A stretch of 64,000 nt of DNA from Rhodoferax sp. OV413 (lineage in GTDB: Bacteria > Pseudomonadota > Gammaproteobacteria > Burkholderiales > Burkholderiaceae_C): positions 1 through 64,000 of the forward strand of contig NZ_FNJA01000012.1 in the NCBI RefSeq assembly GCF_900104385.1, written 5' to 3'. The notes beneath the pieces are model-generated. The model saw nothing but the letters and a program-made list of their open reading frames with translations. It did not search any database and was not told where the DNA came from. The translations under genes were made by a program, and so were the position numbers. Below are positions 33,832 to 43,109 of the stretch, piece by piece; the stretch's first letter is position 1; every line of letters starts with the position of its first letter.

Positions 33832-36800
33832 TTTTGCTGCTCCTTCCAGCGCGCAAACATCTGGCCATAGGCCTGCTCGACCTTGCGCGTAAAACCCGCC
33901 TCGTCCATCAGTTGGCTGGCCTGCATCTGGGCACGCAGCGTGCCGCGCAGCTGGGCCAGGGCCGGCAGGTCCGACGCCAGGGCGACGACCTTGTCTACAT
34001 ACTCCGCTTCGGTCTGGGCAATCCACTCCGGATGGCCCACCCCGTGCAGGATGGCGCTGCCGATACGGCCTACGCTGGGCCGGCCGGCCAAGGTGACGAA
34101 CGGCAGACCCATATACAGGGTCTCGAACAAGGTGGTGCCCGAGTTGTGCGGGAAGCAGTCCAGGCCGATGTCGATGCCGCGCAGCACGTTCCACGGCGGG
34201 CTGCTGTAGTCGATGTGCAGCCGATCCCGGTCTATGCCGTAGGCGACAAACTTCTGGGCTACCGATTCCTGCACCACCTGGTCTTTGAACGAGCTGCTGT
34301 CCATCACCAGATGGGCCGTGGGCAGGCGCTGCAGTATCTGCGCCCAGACGCGGATAGTGTGGTGGTTGATGCGCACGCCGCGGGTCAGGGTGCCTAGGGT
34401 GACATAGCCACGCTCCAACGCCGGCAAAGTGCTGACTTCGCCCATGCTCGGGCTGGGGCGGTAGGCGGCATAGCTGCCGTCGGGCAGGCGCCAGGGTTGC
34501 TCCGAGAACAGATGCTCACAACCGGCCGGAGCGCTGGCGGCGTCGGTCAGGTAGTAGTCGATGGCCTTCAGGCCGGTGGTGTAGCCAAAACCCATCCAGC
34601 TCAGAGATACCGGCGCCGGCTTGCGCGCAAACACGCCCAGGCGGTTGCCGGCGGTGTGGCCCGCCAGGTCCACCAGGATGTCGATACCGTCAGCGCGGAT
34701 GCGCTGGGCCAGTGCGTCGTCGCTCATGCCGCGGGTGGGTACCCAGTGCTCTACGTATTGCTTGTAACGCTGAGTGGCCGCATCTTCCTTCACCAGATCG
34801 GCGTAGGCATAAACATCCACCACGCTGCGGTCATGCTGGGACAGCAGCGGCTCCATGAAGAAGGTACACGCATGGCCTTTGAAGTCAGGCGACATGTAAC
34901 CGACCTTCAGCCGGCGCCCGGCTGCGGACGGATTGCTGTGCGGTAGCCAGGCCGACCGGTGCGGAGCACCAAAAAGCCGGTCGAACTCGGCGTAGTTGGC
35001 GTAGATCTCCTCCGCCGTTTTATCGGCGTCGTAGTTCAGCGCAAACAGCAGGCTGGAGAAAATACCCACCAGTTGCGGCTCCAAGGCCATGGCACGGCGG
35101 AAACTCACCTCCGCCTCGGCCAGGCGCCCCTGCATCAGCAGGACCACCGCATGGTTGGCCCAGCCGGCCACAAACTCGGGCTTGATTTCCAGAGCCTTGA
35201 CGGCGCAGACCTCGGCCTCCACCAGTCGGCACTGCTCCTTGAGAATGCCGCACAGATTGCTCCAGGCCTCGGCGGCCTGGGGTTCGATCTCCACAGCCCG
35301 GCGCAAATCAGCCTCGGCTTCGGCCAGCAAGCCCAGCTCACCCAGGAAATTGCCGCGGTGGAAGTAGCCCACATGGCTGTCGTCCGACACATCGACAGCT
35401 TTGCGGAAGCTGACCTCGGCCTCGGCCCGCCGTCCTTGCTGCTGCAAGACCCGGCCCAGATGCAAAGCCGCCTGCATATCGTCGGGCTTGAGCCGCAGCA
35501 GGCTGCGCCAGACCGATTCCGCCTCGACCAGCCCTCCCGACTCCTGCAGCAAACCGCCCAGGCTTTGGTGCGAGGCCTCGAAGTCGGGTTTGAGCCGCAG
35601 GGCTTCGCGGTAGCAAGGAATGGCCTCGTTACGCCGCCCCTGGCCCACCAGGGTATTGCCCAGGTTGTGGTGCGCCTCGGCGTCGCCCGGCTGCAGAGCA
35701 ATCAGCGCTCGGTAGCAGGGCTCGGCCTGCCGCATCAGACCCTGCTGCTCATAGGCCATGGCCAGGTTGAACAGCGCCTCGGTGTCGTCGGGCAGGAGCT
35801 GCACGGCGCGTTGCTTGGCCTGCAAAGCCGCATCGACATGGCCACACTTTTGCGCAAACGAGCCCAGCAGCTTCCAGCTGTAGCCGTGGCGCGGATAGCG
35901 AGCGACCAGGGCTTGCGCAGCTTGCTCGCCTTCCACAAAAGCCTGCTCCTGGTACAGGCGCACCAGGCCGTTCATCGCGTCTGCACTGGGCGCGGCCTCG
36001 ACCGCCCCCTCGGCAGTACGACTGACCCAGCGCTCGAACATCTGGCCATAGGCCTGCTCGACCTTGCGGGCAAAGCGTTTTTCATCCATCAATTGGCTGG
36101 CCTGCATCTCTGCGCGCAAACCGGCGCGCAGCAGGGCCAGGGCCGGCAGATCGGATGCCAGGGCGACGACTTTTTCTACGTATTCGTCTTCGGTCGTGGC
36201 AATCCACTCCGGGCGGCCGAGACCGTGCAGGATGGCACTGCCGATACGGCCCACGCTGGGGCGGCCGGCCAGGGTCACATAGGGCAGGCCCATGTACAGG
36301 GTCTCGAATAAGGTGGTACCCGAGTTGTGCGGGAAGCAGTCCAAGCCGATGTCGATGCCGCGCAGCACATCCCAGGGGGGGCTGTTGAAGCCGATGTGCA
36401 GGCGCTCGCGCTCTATGCCCAGGGCCACAAATTTCTGCACCACGTCTTCTTGTACCGCCGCGTCTTGGAAAGACCGGCTGTCGACCACCAGATGGGCCGT
36501 CGGCAAACGTTGCAGCACCCGGGCCCAGACGCTGACCGTGTGGTGGTTGATGCGCACCCCGCGGGTCAGGGTGCCCAGGGTGACGTAACCGCGCTCCAGG
36601 GCAGGCAAGGGGTTCACCTCCCCCATGCCGTCGCCCGGGCGGTACACCGCATAGCAGCTGTCCGGCAGGCGCCAGGGCTCCTCGGAGAACAGAGCTTCGC
36701 TGCCCACCGGGGCGCTGGCCTCGTCCGTCAGGTAGTAATCGATGGCACGCAGGCCGGTGGTGTAGCCGTAGCCCATCCAGCTCAAGGACACCGGTGCTGG

Positions 36801-39800
36801 TTTGCGCGCGAACACGCCCAGGCGGTTGCCTACGGTATGGCCGGCCAAATCGACCAGGATGTCGATGCCGTCGGCCCGGATACGCTGGGCCAGATCGGCG
36901 TCGCTCATGCCGCGCGTGGGCACCCAGTGCGCCACATGGCGCTGGTAACGCTGGGTGACCGCATCTTCCTTGTTCAGCTCGGCGTAGGCCGTGACCTCGA
37001 CGACGGCCGGGTCGTGCCACGCCAGCAAGGGCTCCATGAAGAAAGTGCAGGAATGGCTGCGGAAGTCGGGCGACACATAGCCGACCCGCAAGCGCCGGCC
37101 CAGGCTACGGTCATTGCCATGTGCGACCCAGTCACCCCGGTACGGATCACCAAAGCGCCGCTCGTATTCGCGGTAAGCCTCAAAAATGGTTTCAGCGCTG
37201 TGCTCGGGGTGGTAGTTCAGTGTGAACAAAAAATTGTCGTACACCCATTTGTGCTGGGGTTTCAGCGCCAGCGCCGCCCGGAAATTGGTTTCCGACTCGG
37301 CAATACGACCCATTTTTTGGTACGTGATGGCGAGGTTGTTATAGGCTTCTGCGTAATCAGGGTTCAGCGCCAAGGCCCGCTGCAAAGCGGCCTCGGCCAG
37401 CATGTAGTGCCCCTGGTCTTGCAGCGACTGGCCCAGGTTACAGGCCGCCTCGGCGTCCTGCGGCATCAGCTCCACGGCCTTCTTTTTGGCTGCCAGCGCC
37501 TCGTCCACCAGACCCAAGGGGTGCAGCATGGCGCCAAGGGCTTTCCAGCCAAAGCCTTCGCGAGGGTACAAGCGCACCATTTCGCGTGCGGCCTCAGCCC
37601 CCGCCACAAAGTCACGCGACTCGAAGAACGAGGCCAGCAAGCGCATCTCGTCCGCGCTAGGCGCATCGCGGCGCGTCACCAGCGATGTGTTGTCCACCTG
37701 CGCTACAGGGCTCTGCTGGGCCCAGCGCGCAAACATCTCGCCATAGGCCTGCTCGACCTTGCGCGTAAAACCCGCCTCGTCCATCAACTGGCTGGCCTGC
37801 ATCTGCGTACGCAGCGTGCCGCGCAGCTCGGCCAGGGCCGGTAGGTCCGACGCCAGGGCGACGACCTTATCCACATATTCGTCTTCGGTCTGCGCAATCC
37901 ATTCCGGATGGCCGACCCCGTGCAGGATGGCGCTGCCGATACGGCCTACGCTGGGGCGGCCGGCCAGGGTCACATAGGGCAGACCCATGTACAGGGTCTC
38001 GAATAAGGTGGTACCCGAGTTGTGCGGGAAGCAGTCCAAGCCGATGTCGATGCCGCGCAGCACATCCCAGGGGGGGCTGTTGAAGCCGATGTGCAGGCGC
38101 TCGGCCGCAATTCCATAGACGCCAAATTTGCCTATCGCAGCGTCTCGCACAGTCGCATCTTTGAAAGAGCTGCTGTCGATGACGATGTGGGCCGTGGGCA
38201 GACGCTGCAGTATCTGGGCCCAGACACGGATGGTGTGGCGGTTGATACGCACGCCGCGGGTCAGGCTGCCCAGGGTGACATAGCCGCGCTCCAGCGCGGG
38301 CAAAGTGCTGACTTCGCCCATGCCGACGCCTGGGCGGTACACGGCGTAGCTGGAATCGGGCAAGCGCCAGGGCTGTTCAGAGAACAAATGCTCGCAGCCG
38401 GCCGGTGCACTGGCGGTGTCGGTCAGGTAGTAGTCGATGGCCTTCAGGCCGGTGGTGTAGCCAAAACCCATCCAACTCAGGGACACCGGCGCCGGCTTGC
38501 GTGCAAACACGCCCAGGCGATTGCCAGCAGTATGGCCAGCCAGGTCCACCAGGATGTCGATGCCGTCGGCGCGGATGCGCTGGGCCAGCGCGTCGTCGCT
38601 CATGCCGCGGGTGGGTACCCAGTGCTCTACGTATTGCTTGTAACGCTGGGTGGCCGCGTCTTCTTGCGTCAACTCGGCGTAGGCATAGACATCGACGAGA
38701 TTGCGGTCGTGCTTGGACAGCAGCGGCTCCATGAAGAAGGTGCAGGCATGGCCCTTGAAGTCGGGCGACACATAGCCGACCTTCAAGCGCCGCTGTGCAT
38801 TGCGCGGATTCTGGTGCGGAGCCCAACTAGCGCGGTGCGGCAATCCAAAGCGCTCCTCGTACTCGCCGTAGGTCTGAAATATGTCTTCTGCGCTCTTGTC
38901 TGGGTGGTAATTCAATACAAACAGCAGATTGTCGAAGGCGATACGGTAGTCGGCCTTGGCCGCCACTGCCTTTTGCAGCACGGCAACGGCCTCATCCACC
39001 TGGCCATGCACATTGAAAATGCCGCTCAGGTTATTCAGCGCCTCCGCGAAACCGGGTTGTATGGCGATTGCGCGCTCAAAACAGCGGTGCGCCGCATCCA
39101 CCTGGCCGTCTGCGTTCAAGGCCAAGCCGAGGTTATTGAAAGCCTCAGCGTAATCCGGCTTGACGGCCACACAGGCCTGTAAAACTTCGATGGCCTGCTG
39201 GGTCTGGCCCAGCTCGAAATACGAGCGGCCCAAATTGCACAGGCCTTCTGCGTCCTCTGGCAAAAGCTGTACGGCTTTTAACTTGGCTGCCAAAGCCTCT
39301 TCCTTCTTGCCCTGCGGCTGCAGCATGGTGCCCAGCGCCTTCCAGGCGAAACCATTTTCCGGGCAGCGCTGCACCAGCGCCCGGGCGCGCGCTTCGCCCT
39401 GCGCATAGTCACCTTGGTTGAACAGCTGCACCAGGGCCTGCATCTCTTCGGCCGACGGTTCAGCTGGCACAGGCGACGCGGTATGTAGCGACAGCCGAGG
39501 CAGCCGCTCACTCAAGGCGTTCATGGCAGCCAATTGCAAACCCTGGGCCTGGGCCAGCGGCAGCACCTCGCGCGCCAGATCGAAATGTTGGCAGCGGATC
39601 AAGGCGTCGATGTAGCTAAACCAGAACTGCGGACGCCCCGCGTCCGCATTCAGTGCAGCCTCGAAATGTGGCAATGCTTCTTGTGGCCGCAGCAGCTGCA
39701 CGGCCAGCAAAACCCCCAGATTGTGGTGCGCATCCGCATGCAGTGGCTCCGCTTCCAGCACTGCGCGGTACAAGGCTTCCGCAGACCCGAACTCCCATTT

Positions 39801-39890
39801 TTTATGGGCCTCCAACGCCTGCTGCAAGGTATCCTGCGTCGCGTCCGCATCGGGCAAGACAAGACTGGCAGCGTCCGTCAAATCAGTCAT
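33828..39890 (-). CDS. giant protein with three tandem TPR + GT41 glycosyltransferase modules
   Basis: A 2,020-residue cytosolic protein, predicted to be the flagellin O-glycosyltransferase. It alternates TPR blocks (about 1-335, 740-900 and 1295-1620; helices such as [20 protein letters not shown]) with three GT41/SPINDLY-type catalytic domains (about 367-722, 930-1288 and 1658-2020). Each domain has GYVSPDF or GYMSPDF with the conserved downstream His ([16 protein letters not shown]). Each also has [16 protein letters not shown], the donor-binding segment [24 protein letters not shown] and [13 protein letters not shown]. Most GT41 enzymes have one catalytic domain. I chose the ATG at 39890 rather than a TTG at 39896. 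It heads the sugar operon (ATGA overlap with rfbF) between the flagellin genes and motA. Confidence 0.88.
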   Translation of the reverse strand: MTDLTDAASLVLPDADATQDTLQQALEAHKKWEFGSAEALYRAVLEAEPLHADAHHNLGVLLAVQLLRPQEALPHFEAALNADAGRPQFWFSYIDALIRCQHFDLAREVLPLAQAQGLQLAAMNALSERLPRLSLHTASPVPAEPSAEEMQALVQLFNQGDYAQGEARARALVQRCPENGFAWKALGTMLQPQGKKEEALAAKLKAVQLLPEDAEGLCNLGRSYFELGQTQQAIEVLQACVAVKPDYAEAFNNLGLALNADGQVDAAHRCFERAIAIQPGFAEALNNLSGIFNVHGQVDEAVAVLQKAVAAKADYRIAFDNLLFVLNYHPDKSAEDIFQTYGEYEERFGLPHRASWAPHQNPRNAQRRLKVGYVSPDFKGHACTFFMEPLLSKHDRNLVDVYAYAELTQEDAATQRYKQYVEHWVPTRGMSDDALAQRIRADGIDILVDLAGHTAGNRLGVFARKPAPVSLSWMGFGYTTGLKAIDYYLTDTASAPAGCEHLFSEQPWRLPDSSYAVYRPGVGMGEVSTLPALERGYVTLGSLTRGVRINRHTIRVWAQILQRLPTAHIVIDSSSFKDATVRDAAIGKFGVYGIAAERLHIGFNSPPWDVLRGIDIGLDCFPHNSGTTLFETLYMGLPYVTLAGRPSVGRIGSAILHGVGHPEWIAQTEDEYVDKVVALASDLPALAELRGTLRTQMQASQLMDEAGFTRKVEQAYGEMFARWAQQSPVAQVDNTSLVTRRDAPSADEMRLLASFFESRDFVAGAEAAREMVRLYPREGFGWKALGAMLHPLGLVDEALAAKKKAVELMPQDAEAACNLGQSLQDQGHYMLAEAALQRALALNPDYAEAYNNLAITYQKMGRIAESETNFRAALALKPQHKWVYDNFLFTLNYHPEHSAETIFEAYREYERRFGDPYRGDWVAHGNDRSLGRRLRVGYVSPDFRSHSCTFFMEPLLAWHDPAVVEVTAYAELNKEDAVTQRYQRHVAHWVPTRGMSDADLAQRIRADGIDILVDLAGHTVGNRLGVFARKPAPVSLSWMGYGYTTGLRAIDYYLTDEASAPVGSEALFSEEPWRLPDSCYAVYRPGDGMGEVNPLPALERGYVTLGTLTRGVRINHHTVSVWARVLQRLPTAHLVVDSRSFQDAAVQEDVVQKFVALGIERERLHIGFNSPPWDVLRGIDIGLDCFPHNSGTTLFETLYMGLPYVTLAGRPSVGRIGSAILHGLGRPEWIATTEDEYVEKVVALASDLPALALLRAGLRAEMQASQLMDEKRFARKVEQAYGQMFERWVSRTAEGAVEAAPSADAMNGLVRLYQEQAFVEGEQAAQALVARYPRHGYSWKLLGSFAQKCGHVDAALQAKQRAVQLLPDDTEALFNLAMAYEQQGLMRQAEPCYRALIALQPGDAEAHHNLGNTLVGQGRRNEAIPCYREALRLKPDFEASHQSLGGLLQESGGLVEAESVWRSLLRLKPDDMQAALHLGRVLQQQGRRAEAEVSFRKAVDVSDDSHVGYFHRGNFLGELGLLAEAEADLRRAVEIEPQAAEAWSNLCGILKEQCRLVEAEVCAVKALEIKPEFVAGWANHAVVLLMQGRLAEAEVSFRRAMALEPQLVGIFSSLLFALNYDADKTAEEIYANYAEFDRLFGAPHRSAWLPHSNPSAAGRRLKVGYMSPDFKGHACTFFMEPLLSQHDRSVVDVYAYADLVKEDAATQRYKQYVEHWVPTRGMSDDALAQRIRADGIDILVDLAGHTAGNRLGVFARKPAPVSLSWMGFGYTTGLKAIDYYLTDAASAPAGCEHLFSEQPWRLPDGSYAAYRPSPSMGEVSTLPALERGYVTLGTLTRGVRINHHTIRVWAQILQRLPTAHLVMDSSSFKDQVVQESVAQKFVAYGIDRDRLHIDYSSPPWNVLRGIDIGLDCFPHNSGTTLFETLYMGLPFVTLAGRPSVGRIGSAILHGVGHPEWIAQTEAEYVDKVVALASDLPALAQLRGTLRAQMQASQLMDEAGFTRKVEQAYGQMFARWKEQQK
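33843..34921 (-). repeat. GT41 catalytic module 3 of the giant glycosyltransferase
   Basis: The most C-terminal of three homologous ~1.08-kb DNA segments inside one gene. It runs from [12 protein letters not shown] to MFARW. It is very similar to module 1 over the central part ([23 protein letters not shown] onwards) but differs at the donor-site region (YSSPPWNVL rather than FNSPPWDVL). Confidence 0.85.
36027..37104 (-). repeat. GT41 catalytic module 2 of the giant glycosyltransferase
   Basis: Second homologous catalytic segment, from [12 protein letters not shown] to MFERW. It is the most divergent of the three overall (for example [23 protein letters not shown]). Even so, bases 36289-36408 are identical to 37984-38103 in module 1, a 120-bp perfect match inside otherwise diverged sequence. 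Confidence 0.85.
37722..38792 (-). repeat. GT41 catalytic module 1 of the giant glycosyltransferase
   Basis: First catalytic segment (N-terminal in the protein), from [12 protein letters not shown] to MFARW. It resembles module 3 across most of its length but shares a 120-bp identical block with module 2 in the donor-binding part, consistent with gene conversion between modules. Confidence 0.85.
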
Positions 39891-40105
39891 AGTCAATCAG
39901 CCTTGCGTAAGAGATGGTTTACAGGACATCCGTCTCATGGGAGGATAAACCTTCAACTCCCTGCAGCAAGGCCCGATTAAATGCCATTTTGTGGTCCTTA
40001 TTTTTAAAGTAAGGTGCAACAAATCCGATACATTTAGACAGGTTAAAAGCCGCTTTTGATAACGATGCATCCCTATACCGCCCTAACTCTTGCGCGACCC
40101 CAGAC
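39891..40105. promoter_or_regulatory. divergent region between the glycosylation operon and motA
   Basis: This 215-base region carries the sigma-28 promoter of motA (40005-40031). I found no matching sigma-28, sigma-54 or strong sigma-70 promoter on the minus strand for the glycosyltransferase operon. Either its promoter is of another type or it lies outside these patterns. An AAGG site precedes the glycosyltransferase ATG. Confidence 0.4.
40005..40031 (+). promoter_or_regulatory. sigma-28 promoter of motAB
   Basis: TAAAGTAA (40005-40012), an 11-nt spacer and TCCGATAC (40024-40031) match the sigma-28 pattern at 6 of 8 positions in each element. The start near 40038 leaves a ~68-nt leader before motA. 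The transcript may extend through motB, cheY and cheZ. Confidence 0.8.
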
Positions 40106-40966
40106 ATGATCGTCCTCATCGGCTATGCCGTCTCCATGGGTTGCATCTTCGGTGTCTACATCTTCCACGGTGGCAACATCGCTGTAATTTTGAAGGCCTT
40201 GCCGTTCGAGCTGATCACCATTTTCGGCGGCGCACTGGGGGCCTTTGCGGTAAACAACCAGCCTAAAGTACTCAAAGCCACCATGGCCCTGCTGCCGCAG
40301 GCGCTCAAGGGCTCAAAGTACACCAAGACCCGCTACCTGGAGCTGCTGTCCCTGCTGTATGACATCCTGCAAAAGGCCCGCAAAGAAGGGTTGATGGCCA
40401 TCGAGGGTGACGTGGAGTCCCCGCACGAATCAGAGCTTTTCAAAAAATACCCCACGGTGGGCAGCGATCACCACGTGGTGGAGTTCATGACCGACTACCT
40501 TCGGATGATGGTGTCCGGCAATCTGAACGCCCACGAAATCGAATCGCTGATGGACAGCGAGATCGACACCCACCACGCCGAAGCCCACGCACCCATCGCA
40601 GCCATTGCGCGGCTGGCGGGCGCTTTGCCCGCTTTCGGGATTGTGGCGGCGGTGCTGGGGGTGGTGAACACCATGGGCTCAGTAGGCCAACCGCCGGCGG
40701 TGCTGGGCGGCATGATCGCCTCCGCTCTGGTAGGTACCTTCCTGGGGATCTTGCTTGCATATGGCGTTGTGGAACCTCTTGGCGGGCTGCTGGAGCAAAA
40801 AACCGAGGATGGCGCCAAAGAGCTGCAATGCATGAAATCCACCTTGCTGGCCAGCATGCAGGGCTACAACCCCGCTACGGCCATCGAATTTGGCCGAAAA
40901 GTATTGTTTTCAACGGACCGCCCCAGTTTTGCGGAGCTGGAAGGCCATGTCCGTGGCAAAAAATAA
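40106..40966 (+). CDS. motA: flagellar motor stator protein MotA
   Basis: MotA is the torque-generating stator subunit. The 286-residue protein has four transmembrane segments (near 1-20, 30-50, 170-190 and 205-225). Typical motifs are FGGALGAFAVNNQP, the cytoplasmic loop with charged residues (ELLSLLYDILQKARKEGLMAIE) and LPAFGIVAAVLGVVNTMGSV. It resembles proton-driven MotA of E. coli. It is 18 nt upstream of motB and driven by a sigma-28 promoter. Confidence 0.97.
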   Translation: MIVLIGYAVSMGCIFGVYIFHGGNIAVILKALPFELITIFGGALGAFAVNNQPKVLKATMALLPQALKGSKYTKTRYLELLSLLYDILQKARKEGLMAIEGDVESPHESELFKKYPTVGSDHHVVEFMTDYLRMMVSGNLNAHEIESLMDSEIDTHHAEAHAPIAAIARLAGALPAFGIVAAVLGVVNTMGSVGQPPAVLGGMIASALVGTFLGILLAYGVVEPLGGLLEQKTEDGAKELQCMKSTLLASMQGYNPATAIEFGRKVLFSTDRPSFAELEGHVRGKK

Positions 40967-40983
40967 CTTAGCAGAAAGCGGGT

Positions 40984-41946
40984 ATGGCGAGCGACGGTAA
41001 AAAGCTCCAACCGATCATCGTCAAGAAGATCAAGAAAGGCGGCCATGCCGTGCATGGCGGCGCCTGGAAGATTGCTTACGCCGACTTTGTGACCGCCATG
41101 ATGGCGTTCTTTTTGCTGATGTGGCTGCTGGGCTCCACCTCGGAGGGCGACAAAAAGGGCTTGTCTGACTTTTTCAACACCCCGCTGAAGGTGGCCATGC
41201 AAGGTGGTAGCGGCGCCGGTGCGAGCAACAGTATTTTGTCTGGCGGTGGTTCGGATCTGACCAAATCGGCCGGCCAAGGCACACGCGGCACAGGGGACGA
41301 TCCGGCCAAGAAGAAAATGGATGATGCCGCGGCCAAGGCAGAGATTGCCAAGCAGGATGCCCAACGCATCTCCAGCTTGCGCGCCAAAATCGACTCCTTG
41401 ATCACCAGCAGCCCCAGACTGAGCGAGTTCCGCTCGCAAATTCGCCTAGAAACCACACCCGATGGGTTGCAGATTCAAATCGTGGACGAACAAAATCGCC
41501 CCATGTTTGACAGTGGCAGCGCCCTGGTAAAACCCTATATGCGTGAGATTTTGCGAGAAATCGGCAGCGCCCTCAACGAAGTCGAAAATCGCATCAGCCT
41601 GGCCGGACACACCGACAGTACCCCCTACGGCAACGGTGAACGGGGCTACAGCAACTGGGAACTATCCGCCGACAGGGCGAATGCGTCGCGCCGAGAATTG
41701 GTGGCCGCTGGCATGCCAGATGCGAAAATGGCGCGCGTCGTCGGCCTGGCTGCCAGCAATTTGATGGACACCAAAAATCCTTTGGCCCCCGTAAACCGCC
41801 GGATCAGTATTACGATCATGACCAGAGAAGCAGAGGAACGGCTAATGGGCAATGCCACAATAGCTGATCCTGTAACAATTGAAACACCATCCGTTACCAA
41901 CATGACATCCGCACCAACGCCCGCACGAGGCGTGCAGAAACCATGA
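40984..41946 (+). CDS. motB: flagellar motor stator protein MotB
   Basis: MotB anchors the stator to peptidoglycan and carries the ion-binding Asp. The 320-residue protein has one N-terminal transmembrane helix containing the conserved Asp (AYADFVTAMMAFFLLMWLLG). A periplasmic plug and linker follow, then an OmpA-like peptidoglycan-binding domain (~160-280; ISLAGHTDSTPYG, NWELSADRANASRRELV, NRRISITIM). The start has no strong ribosome binding site but fits the family. Confidence 0.97.
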   Translation: MASDGKKLQPIIVKKIKKGGHAVHGGAWKIAYADFVTAMMAFFLLMWLLGSTSEGDKKGLSDFFNTPLKVAMQGGSGAGASNSILSGGGSDLTKSAGQGTRGTGDDPAKKKMDDAAAKAEIAKQDAQRISSLRAKIDSLITSSPRLSEFRSQIRLETTPDGLQIQIVDEQNRPMFDSGSALVKPYMREILREIGSALNEVENRISLAGHTDSTPYGNGERGYSNWELSADRANASRRELVAAGMPDAKMARVVGLAASNLMDTKNPLAPVNRRISITIMTREAEERLMGNATIADPVTIETPSVTNMTSAPTPARGVQKP

Positions 41947-42006
41947 GAACGCCGAGAACCCTCACAATGCGCCTTATTTCAGCAACCTCCATCGAAAGGG
42001 TCACAC

Positions 42007-42405
42007 GTGGCAACTGACCTGCGTTTCCTCATTGTTGACGACTTTTCAACCATGCGTCGTATTGTCCGCAACCTGCTCAAGGAAAGCGGATTTCCTGACG
42101 CAGAAGAAGCCGAAGATGGCGTCGCCGCCATGCAAAAGCTTCGCAGCGGCGTACATTTCGACTTTGTTGTCAGCGACATCAATATGCCGAACATGAACGG
42201 CTTTCAACTCCTTGCGGAAATCAAGGCAGATGAGAAGCTCAAGCATCTCCCTGTATTGATGGTCACCGCCGAGGCCCGCAAAGAAGACATCGTGGCAGCT
42301 GCCCAGGGTGGCGCGGCCGGCTACATCGTCAAACCCTTTACCAAAGCCACGCTGGAAGAAAAGCTTGTGCACATTCTCAAAAAGAATGGGCTGATTCCAG
42401 CATGA
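42007..42405 (+). CDS. cheY: chemotaxis response regulator CheY (E. coli type)
   Basis: CheY-P binds FliM and switches motor rotation. The 132-residue receiver domain has D11-D12, phospho-acceptor D57 ([10 protein letters not shown]), Thr in LMVTAEA and Lys in YIVKPFT, the same positions as E. coli CheY. It starts with GTG preceded by AAAGGG. It is followed by cheZ with a 4-nt overlap (ATGA) and lies after motB, apart from the main che operon. Confidence 0.96.
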   Translation: MATDLRFLIVDDFSTMRRIVRNLLKESGFPDAEEAEDGVAAMQKLRSGVHFDFVVSDINMPNMNGFQLLAEIKADEKLKHLPVLMVTAEARKEDIVAAAQGGAAGYIVKPFTKATLEEKLVHILKKNGLIPA

Positions 42406-43019
42406 GCGCCGCAGCCCTTCCCGCCGACGGGGACCTTCAACCGGCAGTGCACCAAAAGCTGGGCATGCTGACGCGGCAGCTGCACGACTCATTGAATGAA
42501 CTGGGCTATACGGACAAGCTAAAAGGTAGCGTGGAAGAGCTACCCGACGCGCAAAGCCGCCTCACCTACATCGCGCGCCTGACGGGCGAGGCGGCCGAAA
42601 AAGTACTTAGCCGCGTCGACCTGGCCAAGATTCAGCACGACTTCATTGCCGCAGAAACCAGCCGCCTGGCCGCGCTGATCGTAAAAGATCCGGTAGCAGC
42701 TGTGGCAACAGGTGCTGTATACAATTTTGTAGCAGACGTAGACCGCGCGAGCAAAGAAATTGATTCCCATCTGACCGAAATCATGATGGCGCAAGATTTC
42801 CATGATCTGACCGGCCAGGTAATTGCCCGTGTAGTCAACCTGACTGCCACGATTGAACGGCAATTGATCGAATTGTTAATCCAGACAGCCCCCGCGACAC
42901 AGCTTGTGGCCAAGGTACCCGAGGGATTGGCCGGCCCCGTGGTGGACCCTAATTCGCGAACCGATGTCGTAACCGACCAATCGCAGGTCGATGATTTGCT
43001 GGCCAGCCTAGGCTTCTAA
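42402..43019 (+). CDS. cheZ: CheY-P phosphatase CheZ
   Basis: CheZ dephosphorylates CheY-P. The 205-residue helical protein has the catalytic helix [19 protein letters not shown] with the Asp and Gln pair equivalent to E. coli D143 and Q147. It ends with the CheY-binding tail [10 protein letters not shown]. It is translationally coupled to cheY. A second protein with the same catalytic spacing is encoded at 8512-8958. Confidence 0.96.
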   Translation: MSAAALPADGDLQPAVHQKLGMLTRQLHDSLNELGYTDKLKGSVEELPDAQSRLTYIARLTGEAAEKVLSRVDLAKIQHDFIAAETSRLAALIVKDPVAAVATGAVYNFVADVDRASKEIDSHLTEIMMAQDFHDLTGQVIARVVNLTATIERQLIELLIQTAPATQLVAKVPEGLAGPVVDPNSRTDVVTDQSQVDDLLASLGF

Positions 43020-43036
43020 CTTCGCTAACAAGCCCT

Positions 43037-43063
43037 TCTAAATCCCGTTTATCGGGCTTTAGA
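43037..43063 (+). terminator. hairpin between cheZ and flhB
   Basis: TCTAAATCCCG and CGGGCTTTAGA pair with one mismatch around a 5-nt loop, about 20 nt after the cheZ stop. No T-run follows, so it may be an attenuator or a transcript-end stabiliser rather than a full terminator. Confidence 0.4.
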
Positions 43064-43109
43064 AAAATGGCCGGATGCAGACAATGGGGTTTCATAAAAC
43101 TCCAGTGCC

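Noticed and set aside
33832-34194. N-terminal extension of the cytidylyltransferase (RfbF) frame
   Set aside because: The extra residues are an out-of-frame reading of the giant glycosyltransferase gene; RfbF normally begins MKAVILAGG, at 33831.
39919-40119. 66-residue open frame on the minus strand between the giant glycosyltransferase and motA
   Set aside because: It overlaps the motA start and the well-matched sigma-28 promoter and has no recognisable motif or ribosome binding site; a chance frame is more likely.
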